From: Dactylosporangium fulvum
GTDB taxonomy: Bacteria > Actinomycetota > Actinomycetes > Mycobacteriales > Micromonosporaceae
Assembly: GCF_025137375.1 (NCBI RefSeq)
Contig: NZ_CP073720.1
Location: forward strand, 1,512,501 to 1,576,500
Length of the DNA: 64,000 nt
Reading direction: 5' to 3'
Shown one piece after another: positions 45,232 to 54,497 of this stretch; position 1 is the first letter of the stretch; each line of letters begins with the position of its first letter. The notes under the pieces were generated by a model. That model was not told the DNA's origin and made no database searches. It saw only the letters and a program-made list of their open reading frames with translations. The translations under genes and the position numbers were made by a program.

Positions 45232-45837
45232 GTGTCTGTCGAAACCACTTCCGCTGATGAGGCCACCGAGGTCATCGCTGCTGACGGCCTGTCGACGCCC
45301 GTCTTCGTCGATTCCACCGGCCGTCGCGGACGGTGGATCCGAGTGCTTTTCGGAATGGCAGGTGCAGGTGCGCTCGTCTATGCCGCGCTGGTCGCGACGA
45401 GCCTCTCCGGCGGACCTCTGAAACCGCAGCGGTTGCTGCCGTTCCCGGATCTGGTGAACAACATTCCGGACCTGGCGCCGACCACTGCGCCGTCCGGCCC
45501 GGCCACGGGCAACACTCCCCAGGAGAAGAATCGCGCCACCGGCACCGCGAAGCGGATCGTCGGCGCCCGGCCGAGCGCCGCGCCCACCTTGCCCGGCCCG
45601 CCCGCCGGAGGCGGCCCGGTGACGACCACGGCCGCGCCGTCCGCGGAGGTGACGAGCGCGCCGCCGTCGGCCGAGCCGACGAAGACGCAGCCGCCCCGGC
45701 CGAGCGCGGAGCCCACGACCGGACCGACGCTGCCGCGGCCGACCGGCTCGGCGACCGAGGGGACCGCGCTGCCGGCGGAGACGCCCGCCGCGCCGCGGAC
45801 CGTCGTGGAGACCACCGTGGTCGCGAGCCGGAGGTGA
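45232..45837 (+). CDS. Single-pass membrane protein with Pro/Thr-rich extracellular tail
   Basis: 201 residues: a 35-residue cytoplasmic head, one transmembrane helix (WIRVLFGMAGAGALVYAALVATSL) and a disordered tail rich in Pro, Thr, Ala and Ser (APTTAPSGPATG, SAEPTKTQPPRPSAEPTTG). No domain is recognised. The GTG start is leaderless-type. The stop TGA is overlapped by the next frame (GTGA) inside GGAGGTGA, which looks like a strong RBS for a downstream start that has been lost. It probably belonged to the same envelope operon as the deacetylase-GT2 and chitosanase genes. Confidence 0.7.
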   Translation: MSVETTSADEATEVIAADGLSTPVFVDSTGRRGRWIRVLFGMAGAGALVYAALVATSLSGGPLKPQRLLPFPDLVNNIPDLAPTTAPSGPATGNTPQEKNRATGTAKRIVGARPSAAPTLPGPPAGGGPVTTTAAPSAEVTSAPPSAEPTKTQPPRPSAEPTTGPTLPRPTGSATEGTALPAETPAAPRTVVETTVVASRR

Positions 45838-47546
45838 GGCCCGGAGCGACCGCCACGAAGCGCTTCGCGGCCGTCCTGCGCCGCCACAACGTCAACGCCA
45901 CCTTCTTCGTCGTCGGCACGCAGGTCACCAGGTACGCGGACCTCGTCACGGAGCTGGCCCGCAGCGGTGACGAGATCGGCATCCACAGCCGGGACTGGAG
46001 CCGGCCGGGCGTCGACGCGATCATCCGCGGCGCCACGCCGGCCAACGACGAGGGATCGATCGTGCTCATGCACGATGCCGGCGGCGACCGCGCCCAGACC
46101 GCCGCCGCGCTCGACCGGTTCATCCCGTTGATGCGGGCGCGCGGCTACACCTTCACCACGGTCTCGCAGGGCCTGGAGAAGGCCCTCGCGGGCCGGCGGG
46201 TCGCCGTCGAGGCGCTGGCCGACGGCGTCGACAAGCGGCGCGCTGCCGCGCTGGTCACCGCGGTCGCCGTCGCCGACTGGGTGATGGACACGATCGGCAT
46301 CCTCTTCCTGGTCGTCGGGGTGCTGACGATCGCCCGTACCGTCGCCCTCTTCCTGCTCGCCGGCCGGCACGCGCGGCGGCGCCGGGCCGAGAGCTGGCGG
46401 TGGGGTCCGCCGGTGGAGTTGCCGGTCTCCGTGATCGTGCCGGCCTACAACGAGAAGGAGGGCATCGAGGCCGCTGTCCGGTCCCTTGCCGGGGGTGATC
46501 ATCCGGGCGGGATCGAGGTGGTGGTCGTCGACGACGGTTCGACCGACAACACCGCGGAGCTGGTCGAGGCGCTCGGCCTGCCGAACGTGCGGGTCGTGCG
46601 CGTCCCCAACGGCGGCAAGCCGAAGGCGCTCAACGTCGGGGTCGCCCTGGCCGGGCACGACCTGATCGTGATGGTCGACGGGGACACCGTGTTCGAGCCC
46701 GATGCGGTCCGGCACCTGGTGCAGCCGTTCGCCGATCCCTCCGTCGGCGCCGTGGCGGGCAACGTCAAGGTCGGCAACCGCAACTCCATCGTCGCCCGGT
46801 GGCAGCACATCGAGTACGTGATCGGCTTCAACCTCGACCGCCGCCTGTACGACATCCTGCAGGTCATGCCGACGATCCCGGGCGCGATCGGCGCGTTCCG
46901 CAGTGAGGCGCTGCGGGACATCGGCGGGATCAGCCACGACACGCTGGCCGAGGACACCGACGCGACGATGGCGCTGTGCCGCTCGGGATGGCGGGTGGTC
47001 TACGAGGAGCGGGCGTGGACGGAGGCGCCGGGCACCCTGCGGCAGTTGTGGTTGCAGCGGTACCGCTGGAGCTACGGGACGATGCAGGCGATGTGGAAAC
47101 ACCGGCGGTCGCTGGTGGACCGCGGGCCGTCGGGGCGGTTCGGCCGGGTGGGGCTGCCGTTCATCGCCTGCTTCGGCATCGCCCTGCCGCTGCTGGCGCC
47201 GCTCATCGACGTGATGCTGGTCTACGGCCTGCTGTTCTCCGGCTGGATGATCACGACCGGCCTGTGGCTGGCGATGTTCGCGATGCAGGTGCTCACCGCC
47301 GTCGTCGCGTTCCGGCTGGACCGGGAGAAGCTGCGCCCCCTGTGGGTGCTGCCGCTGCAGCAGTTCGTGTACCGGCAGCTGATGTACCTCGTCCTCATCC
47401 AGTCGCTCGGCACCGCACTCACCGGGGCCCGGCTGCGCTGGCACAAGCTGCACCGCACCGGCACGGCTGGGACCAACGCCCCGGCGGAGGTTCCCGGTCC
47501 ACGCGGTGTCGCCAAGGTCTCACAGTCCGTCGGGGAGGGTTCCTGA
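45834..47546 (+). CDS. GT2 processive glycosyltransferase fused to a gutted polysaccharide-deacetylase domain
   Basis: About 570 codons. Residues 1-115 are remnants of a NodB deacetylase: KRFAAVLRRHNVNATFFVVGTQV, then DEIGIHS joined directly to RDWSRPGVDAII and a retained HDAGGDR. The TFDDGP motif, the HxxxH metal site and the RxPY motif are missing, so two in-frame deletions removed the catalytic core. From about 195 the family 2 transferase is intact: VPAYNEKEG, VDDGSTDN, VDGDT, EDTDA and QRYRW (about 407), followed by membrane helices, the chitin/hyaluronan-synthase-like pattern. GTG 45834 is the only upstream start in frame but has no RBS spacing. The polymer product is unknown; the chitosanase next door suggests an amino-sugar glycan. 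Confidence 0.8.
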   Translation: MRPGATATKRFAAVLRRHNVNATFFVVGTQVTRYADLVTELARSGDEIGIHSRDWSRPGVDAIIRGATPANDEGSIVLMHDAGGDRAQTAAALDRFIPLMRARGYTFTTVSQGLEKALAGRRVAVEALADGVDKRRAAALVTAVAVADWVMDTIGILFLVVGVLTIARTVALFLLAGRHARRRRAESWRWGPPVELPVSVIVPAYNEKEGIEAAVRSLAGGDHPGGIEVVVVDDGSTDNTAELVEALGLPNVRVVRVPNGGKPKALNVGVALAGHDLIVMVDGDTVFEPDAVRHLVQPFADPSVGAVAGNVKVGNRNSIVARWQHIEYVIGFNLDRRLYDILQVMPTIPGAIGAFRSEALRDIGGISHDTLAEDTDATMALCRSGWRVVYEERAWTEAPGTLRQLWLQRYRWSYGTMQAMWKHRRSLVDRGPSGRFGRVGLPFIACFGIALPLLAPLIDVMLVYGLLFSGWMITTGLWLAMFAMQVLTAVVAFRLDREKLRPLWVLPLQQFVYRQLMYLVLIQSLGTALTGARLRWHKLHRTGTAGTNAPAEVPGPRGVAKVSQSVGEGS

Positions 47547-48497
47547 GTGCGCCGTACCACCGTCCGCCGCCGCCTCGGCGTCGCGGCCTTCCTCGTCGCC
47601 TCGCTGGCGATGGCCGGCCTCGCGACACGCGATCAGGAGCCGCCCGATGTGCGGGAGCCCACGGCGCACTCGACGCCGGCCCACGCACAGGCGCCCGGGA
47701 CCGACCGGCAGGCCGTCGCCCCGCCAGTCGCCCCGTCACCGGTGGCGTCGCCCTCGAAGCGCTCGGTCACGGTGACCCCCGGCCAGCAGGTCCGTGGCGA
47801 TCTCTCGGACCCGCAGAAGAAGGACATCGCCATGCGCCTGCTGTCCAGCGCCGAGAACTCCACGCTGGACTGGACCGCGCAGTACGGCTACATCGAGGAC
47901 ATCGGCGACGGTCGCGGGTACACGGCCGGCATCGTCGGGTTCTGCACCGGCACGGGCGACCTCAGGACCGTCGTCGAGCGGTACACGACGGCGGTGCCCC
48001 GCAATCGGCTGGCCGCCTACCTGCCCGCCCTGCGGAAGGTGAACGGCACCGACTCCCACGAGGGCCTCGACCCGGGGTTCGTTCCCGCCTGGCAGGCGGC
48101 CGCCGCCGATCCGGCGTTCCGGCGCGCCCAGGACGCCGAGCGCGACCGGATGTACTTCAACCCGGCCCTCAGTCAGGGGAAGCAGGACGGCCTCAAGGTC
48201 CTGGGCCAGTTCGCGTACTTCGACGCGATCGTGATGCACGGCGCGACCGGGCTGGCGCAACTGCGCCGTGCCGCGGCCCAGGTGGCCCCGCCGCCCGCGA
48301 AGGGCGGTGACGAGGCGGCGTACCTGGAGGCGTTCCTCGACGCGCGGATCGCCCTGATGAACACCGAGCGGGCGCACCGGGACCGGAGCCGGATCGAGGA
48401 CGCCCAGCGGGTTTTCCTCCGCGACCGCAACTTCGACCTGAACCTCCCGCTGCGTTGGACGGTCTACGGCGACGCGTACGAGATCGGGCCTGAGTAG
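47547..48497 (+). CDS. csn: Secreted chitosanase, glycoside hydrolase family 46
   Basis: Endo-hydrolysis of chitosan (partly deacetylated chitin), 316 residues. A basic N-terminus with hydrophobic stretch (LGVAAFLVASLAMAGLA) is a signal or anchor, followed by a Pro-rich linker to about residue 80. The GH46 domain aligns closely with Streptomyces sp. N174 chitosanase; catalytic Glu22 and Asp40 of that enzyme correspond to Glu103 (SAENST) and Asp121 (DIGDGRGY). GTG 47547 comes 7 bases after GGGGAGGG and abuts the GT2 stop, so the two are co-transcribed. An endo-glycosidase beside a processive synthase suggests polymer trimming or release as well as nutrition. Confidence 0.93.
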   Translation: MRRTTVRRRLGVAAFLVASLAMAGLATRDQEPPDVREPTAHSTPAHAQAPGTDRQAVAPPVAPSPVASPSKRSVTVTPGQQVRGDLSDPQKKDIAMRLLSSAENSTLDWTAQYGYIEDIGDGRGYTAGIVGFCTGTGDLRTVVERYTTAVPRNRLAAYLPALRKVNGTDSHEGLDPGFVPAWQAAAADPAFRRAQDAERDRMYFNPALSQGKQDGLKVLGQFAYFDAIVMHGATGLAQLRRAAAQVAPPPAKGGDEAAYLEAFLDARIALMNTERAHRDRSRIEDAQRVFLRDRNFDLNLPLRWTVYGDAYEIGPE

Positions 48498-48500
48498 GCT
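48495..48500 (+). promoter_or_regulatory. -10 box for leaderless mnmA
   Basis: TAGGCT followed by 6 bases and GTG 48507; no RBS. Confidence 0.55.
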
Positions 48501-48506
48501 TGTCGT

Positions 48507-49577
48507 GTGAGAGTGCTAGCGGCGATGTCCGGCGGGGTCGACTCGGCGGTCGCGGCTGCCCGGGCGGCGGAGGCCGGGTACGACGTGACCGGCGTCCACC
48601 TCGCGCTGTCGCGCAACCCCCAGACGTACCGCACCGGTGCACGCGGCTGCTGCACGCTGGAAGACTCCCGTGACGCCCGCCGGGCCGCGGATGTGATCGG
48701 GATCCCGTTCTACGTCTGGGACATGGCGGAGCAGTTCCACGCCGACGTCGTGGACGACTTCGTGGCGGAGTACGCCGCGGGTCGTACACCCAACCCCTGT
48801 CTCCGCTGCAACGAGAAGATCAAGTTCGAGGCCGTCCTCGACCGGGCCGTGGCCCTGGGCTTCGACGCCGTCGTGACCGGCCACCACGCCCGCCTCGGCG
48901 CGGACGGGCTGCTGCGGCGCAGCGTCGATCTGGCCAAGGACCAGTCCTATGTGCTGGCCGTGCTCACCCGCGCGCAGCTCGACCGGTCGGTGTTCCCGCT
49001 GGGCACCTCGACCAAGGCCGAGGTGCGCGCCGAGGCGGCGGAGCGGGGGCTGGCCGTCGCCGACAAGCCGGACAGCCACGACATCTGCTTCATCGCCGAC
49101 GGCGACACCAAGGGCTTCCTGGCCGACCGGCTCGGCTCGACACCCGGCGACATCGTCGACGTGACCACCGGCGCCGTGATCGGGCGGCACGAGGGCGCGT
49201 ATGCGTACACCGTCGGCCAGCGGCGCGGGCTCGACCTGCGGGTGTCGGCGCCGGACCGCACCCCGCGATACGTGCTGTCGATCACGCCGGTGACCAACAC
49301 CGTGACGGTCGGGCCGGCCGCGATGCTCGATGTGTCCACTGTGGTCGGTGAGCGGCCGGTGTGGATGACACCGTCGTCGTCGGTGCGCTGCGAGGTGCAG
49401 ATGCGCGCACACGGCGAGACGATCCCCGCCGCGGTCGAGCTGGCCGGCGACCGGCTGGTGGCCCGGCTGGAGCGGCCCGCCCGCGGCATCGCGACCGGGC
49501 AGGCCGTCGTCTGCTACCAGCCGTCCCCCGACGGCGACATCGTGCTCGGCTCGGCGACGATTACGGAGACGTCGTGA
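48507..49577 (+). CDS. mnmA: tRNA-specific 2-thiouridylase MnmA
   Basis: Thiolates U34 of Glu, Gln and Lys tRNAs using ATP and sulfur from a cysteine desulfurase. 356 residues. The PP-loop SGGVDS is at 8-13, the first catalytic Cys in TPNPCLRCN (Cys98) and the second in [10 protein letters not shown]. The C-terminal beta-barrel domain ([10 protein letters not shown] to the end) is present. The start is leaderless-type. The stop overlaps the next gene by GTGA. Confidence 0.96.
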   Translation: MRVLAAMSGGVDSAVAAARAAEAGYDVTGVHLALSRNPQTYRTGARGCCTLEDSRDARRAADVIGIPFYVWDMAEQFHADVVDDFVAEYAAGRTPNPCLRCNEKIKFEAVLDRAVALGFDAVVTGHHARLGADGLLRRSVDLAKDQSYVLAVLTRAQLDRSVFPLGTSTKAEVRAEAAERGLAVADKPDSHDICFIADGDTKGFLADRLGSTPGDIVDVTTGAVIGRHEGAYAYTVGQRRGLDLRVSAPDRTPRYVLSITPVTNTVTVGPAAMLDVSTVVGERPVWMTPSSSVRCEVQMRAHGETIPAAVELAGDRLVARLERPARGIATGQAVVCYQPSPDGDIVLGSATITETS

Positions 49578-50530
49578 CCTTTCCCTGGCCGGTCGGCAGC
49601 GCCACCGGCATCGGCTCCATGCCCGGCACCGACGTCGCCGAGACGCAGCGGATCGTCCTCGGGGAGCTGCCCGACCTGCCCCACCTGCCGGAGTTGCCCG
49701 ACCGCGGCCCGGGCGCCGACATGATCGGGCGGGGCGGCACCTTCCTGGTCGAGCTGCCGATCGAGTTGTACGCGGCGCGCTGGCGACTCGCGACCCGGCC
49801 CGGCCACGACCTGCGGGTGGCCCGCGACTTCCTCGAGCGCGACCTGGACACGATGACCGAGCAGGCGGGGGAGTTCGCCGGCACGTTCAAGGTCCAGGTG
49901 CCCGGCCCGTGGACCCTGGCCGCCTCGCTGAGCCTGCCGATCGGCGGTGCCGTCCTGCGCGACCCCGGTGCCACGCGGGACCTGGCCGCGTCGCTGGCCG
50001 ATGGCGTGCGCGAGCACGTCGCGTCGGTGCGGGCGCGGCTGCCGCACGCCTCCGTGCTGCTGCAGCTCGACGAGCCGTCGCTGCCGGCCGTCCTGGCCGG
50101 TCGCGTCCCGACGGAGAGCGGCTTCGGCACGCTGCGCTCCGTGGACGTCAGCGTGGCGCGTTCGGCGCTCTCGCAGGTGATCTCCGCGGCGGAGGTACCT
50201 GTCGTGGTGCACTCCTGCGCACCGGACGTGCCGCTGTCCCTGCTGCGCGAGGCCGGGGCGGTCGGGGTCTCGCTCGACCTGTCGCTGGTCCGGGACCTGG
50301 ACGCGCTGGGCGAGCAGCTGGACGGTGGGATGGGCCTGTTCGCCGGGGTGGCCGGGCGGACCTCTGCCGACCTGGCGTCGTCCGTTCGGGATCTCTGGCG
50401 CAAACTGGGCTTTCCGCTCGCCGCCATGGCGGCGCAGGTCGTCGTGACGCCGCCGTGCGGCATGGCCACCGTTGCGGTGTTGAAGGCTGTCCGCGACGCA
50501 GGGCGACGGCTCACGGACGACGCGTCGTAG
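49574..50530 (+). CDS. MetE C-terminal-domain-like protein (short, B12-independent methionine synthase family)
   Basis: 318 residues, a single UROD/MetE-type barrel corresponding to the catalytic C-terminal half of MetE. Possible zinc ligands are His and Cys in VVHSCAPD and Cys in TPPCGM, matching the HxC...C pattern. The N-terminal folate half is missing, as in the mycobacterial relatives annotated as short methionine synthase. Methyl transfer to a thiol is the family chemistry; the donor is unknown. GTG 49574 overlaps the mnmA stop (GTGA), so expression is coupled to tRNA thiolation. It starts [16 protein letters not shown]. Confidence 0.83.
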   Translation: MTFPWPVGSATGIGSMPGTDVAETQRIVLGELPDLPHLPELPDRGPGADMIGRGGTFLVELPIELYAARWRLATRPGHDLRVARDFLERDLDTMTEQAGEFAGTFKVQVPGPWTLAASLSLPIGGAVLRDPGATRDLAASLADGVREHVASVRARLPHASVLLQLDEPSLPAVLAGRVPTESGFGTLRSVDVSVARSALSQVISAAEVPVVVHSCAPDVPLSLLREAGAVGVSLDLSLVRDLDALGEQLDGGMGLFAGVAGRTSADLASSVRDLWRKLGFPLAAMAAQVVVTPPCGMATVAVLKAVRDAGRRLTDDAS

Positions 50531-50557
50531 CTTCGATTTTTTGTCGTACGGGGGCGG

Positions 50558-52657
<2,100 letters not shown>

Positions 52658-52716
52658 CCGCAGTTGCCGGCGGCGTTCGGGTCGGTCTGGTCCTGGCACC
52701 TTCGGCCAGGCTCGTC

Positions 52717-52801
52717 CTGACCGAAGGCTCGCCCTGACCGAAGGCTCGTCCTGACCGGAGGCTCGTCCTGACCGGAGGCTCGCCCTGACCGAAGGCTGGT
52801 T
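52717..52801. repeat. 17-bp tandem repeat, five copies
   Basis: CTGACCGRAGGCTCGYC repeats head to tail at 52717, 52734, 52751, 52768 and 52785, with a degenerate half copy upstream, 60 bases after the ligA stop. Confidence 0.9.
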
Positions 52802-52943
52802 CGCGGTCGCCGCCTGGACTCCGGGCGATGCTTTGTTTCGAGGCCAAGCCTTGCCCACCGTCGACCCCGCGCGGCTCCGACTCCCCAGCTCCGGCTCGGC
52901 TCCGGCTCGACTCCGGTCCGGGCGCGGCTCCGGCTCGGCTGGG

Positions 52944-53294
52944 TTCGGCTTCGGTCTGGCTGGGCTTGTGGTCGGGCTCAGGCTCGGCTGGGTTCGCGGC
53001 CCCGGGTTAGGTGGGTTCGCGGTTCGGCCTGGTCAGGGTCGCGGTTCCGTTTCGGCCTGGTTCGGCTTCGGTCTGGCTGGGCTTGTGGTCGGGCTCAGGC
53101 TCGGCTGGGTTCGCGGCCCCGGGTTAGGTCGGTTCGCGGTTCGGCCTGGTCAGGGTCGCGGTTCCGTTTCGGCCTGGTTCGGCTTCGGTCTGGCTGGGCT
53201 TGTGGTCGGGCTCAGGCTCGGCTGGGTTCGCGGCCCCGGGTTAGGTCGGTTCGCGGTTCCGCCTGGTCAGGGTCGCGGTTCGGTTTCGGTCCGG
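52944..53294. repeat. 117-bp tandem repeat, three copies
   Basis: Units start TTCGGCTTCGGTCTGGCTGG at 52944, 53061 and 53178 with exact 117-base spacing and only scattered base changes. 117 is divisible by three, so one plus-strand frame stays open through all copies, but its product (GFGFGLAGLVVGLRLGW units) has no family resemblance. Confidence 0.92.
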
Positions 53295-53319
53295 CTCTGC
53301 TCGGGTGGCCTGCGGCTCT

Positions 53320-53630
53320 GCTCGGCTCTGCTCTGCTCGGCTCTGCTCTGCTCTGCTCTGCTCTGCTCTGCTCGGCCCGGCTCGGCTCGGCCCGGCTCGG
53401 CCCGGCTCGGCCCGGCCCGGCTCGGCTCGGCCCGGCTCGGCCCGGCCCGGCCCGGTTCGGCTTCGGTCCGGCTCGGCTCGGCCCGGCTCGGCTCGGCCCG
53501 GCTCGGCCCGGCTCGGCCCGGCTCGGCCCGGCTCGGCCCGGCCCGGCTCGGCTCGGCCCGGCTCGGCCCGGCCCGGCCCGGTTCGGCTTCGGTCCGGCTC
53601 GGCTCGGGCCGGCTCGGGTGGGCTTGCGGT
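53320..53630. repeat. Pentanucleotide satellite (CTCGG/CCCGG/CTCTG)
   Basis: About 60 units of five bases, first GCTCT-type then alternating CTCGG and CCCGG, with a second-order repetition of a ~125-base block (compare about 53400-53480 with 53525-53605, both ending in GGTTCGGCTTCGGTCC). Strong strand asymmetry (G/C/T, almost no A) is plain. Confidence 0.9.
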
Positions 53631-53910
53631 TCGGCTTTGGGCCGGCTTGGGCTCGTGGTTGGGCTTAGCTCGGCTGGCTACGGCCGCCGTGTCGTTGGCG
53701 CAGCCTCGCTTCCGGTGAGAGTTGGCAAGGCCCTGACTCGGCGCGGCTCGGGTCCGGTCCAGCGGCACGGTGCTGTTCGTCGCTCGGTTTGCGATTCGTT
53801 GCCCGTCGCGGGCTTGTCGAGCATCAGTCGGCAGGTCTGCCTCATGGCTTGAGCGGCTCACTCACCCCAAGCCGTCTGTGGGGCGCCGGCTTGGAGGGAG
53901 TCCGTTCCTT

Positions 53911-53975
53911 GAATTTCATGATCCGGAAGACTTTGCGCCGCTATTCGGCGTCAAGTCTTCCGGATCATGAAATTC
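53911..53975. repeat. Family B hairpin element, longest copy
   Basis: Arms 53911-53940 and 53946-53975 pair over 30 bases with two mismatches around the loop CTATT. The core GATCCGGAAGACTT is shared with copies at 18.8 and 19.9 kb, and the outer GAATTTC/GAAATTC extends the stem beyond them. Confidence 0.9.
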
Positions 53976-53993
53976 GCGCGCCGCGGACACCGA

Positions 53994-54231
53994 CTTCATG
54001 ATCATGAAGAGTTGCGGCACCCAGGGAGCCTGTTGCGCAATTCGGATCCCTCGCGCGTCAACCCCGACAACCGCGCCGATCTTGGAGTTGTGGTCCTTGA
54101 CAAATCCGGACAAATTCGGAGGTTCATGGCGCCACAACTCCAAGATCGGCGCGTAGTTGGGTCGCCGACGCTGTCTCAGCGAATTGCGCAACAGGCACCC
54201 AGGGGTACCGCAACTCTTCGTGATCGTGAAG
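53994..54231. repeat. Nested inverted repeat: outer ~50-bp arms enclosing a family A hairpin
   Basis: Outer arms 53994-54045 and 54180-54231 are inverted copies (GAAGAGTTGCGG and GCCTGTTGCGCAATTCG blocks) with a handful of mismatches. Centred between them is a family A element, arms 54072-54093 and 54132-54153, a perfect 22-bp stem, with loop containing TTGACAAATCCGGACA. The whole 238 bases could fold as a cruciform or a long double hairpin. Confidence 0.88.
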
Positions 54232-54497
54232 GTGGCGTCCGCGGCGAAGGGTGGTTGTTGCATTACTCGGTGTTTGTGCACGGTGGGTTTTCGAGTCGTT
54301 ACGCCACAACGACATTCAAGCTGATCTGTCCATAGTGGCATCGCCCGGTCGGTTGAATACCGGGCGACTTCTGCATCGATTCTGCATCCTTCCCGATTCC
54401 GGGGCCGCTGAGGGTGCAGGCTCGCAGGGCGCCGACGGGTACCGACGAAACGACACCAAACACCAGTGAGTCGATGATGCCGAAACTGGGGGAACCG

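Larger units (their letters stand above)
52658..54497. other. 1.84-kb repeat island between ligA and the GGDEF-EAL gene
   Basis: Contents in order: 17-bp tandem repeats (52717-52801), a 117-bp tandem repeat (52944-53294), a pentanucleotide satellite (about 53320-53630), unremarkable sequence, a family B hairpin (53911-53975), a nested inverted repeat with a family A hairpin inside (53994-54231), and about 260 bases of upstream region for the next gene. Long open frames cross it on both strands but consist of repeat-encoded low-complexity sequence and carry no domain. Confidence 0.75.

Noticed and set aside
52717..53294. Possible CRISPR array
   Set aside because: Units are contiguous with no unique spacers, and no cas gene is in the window.
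52833..53861. Open frames on both strands through the repeat island, possible repeat protein
   Set aside because: The sequences are direct translations of 117-base and 5-base DNA repeats, equally open on both strands, without RBS or family resemblance. Treated as non-coding.
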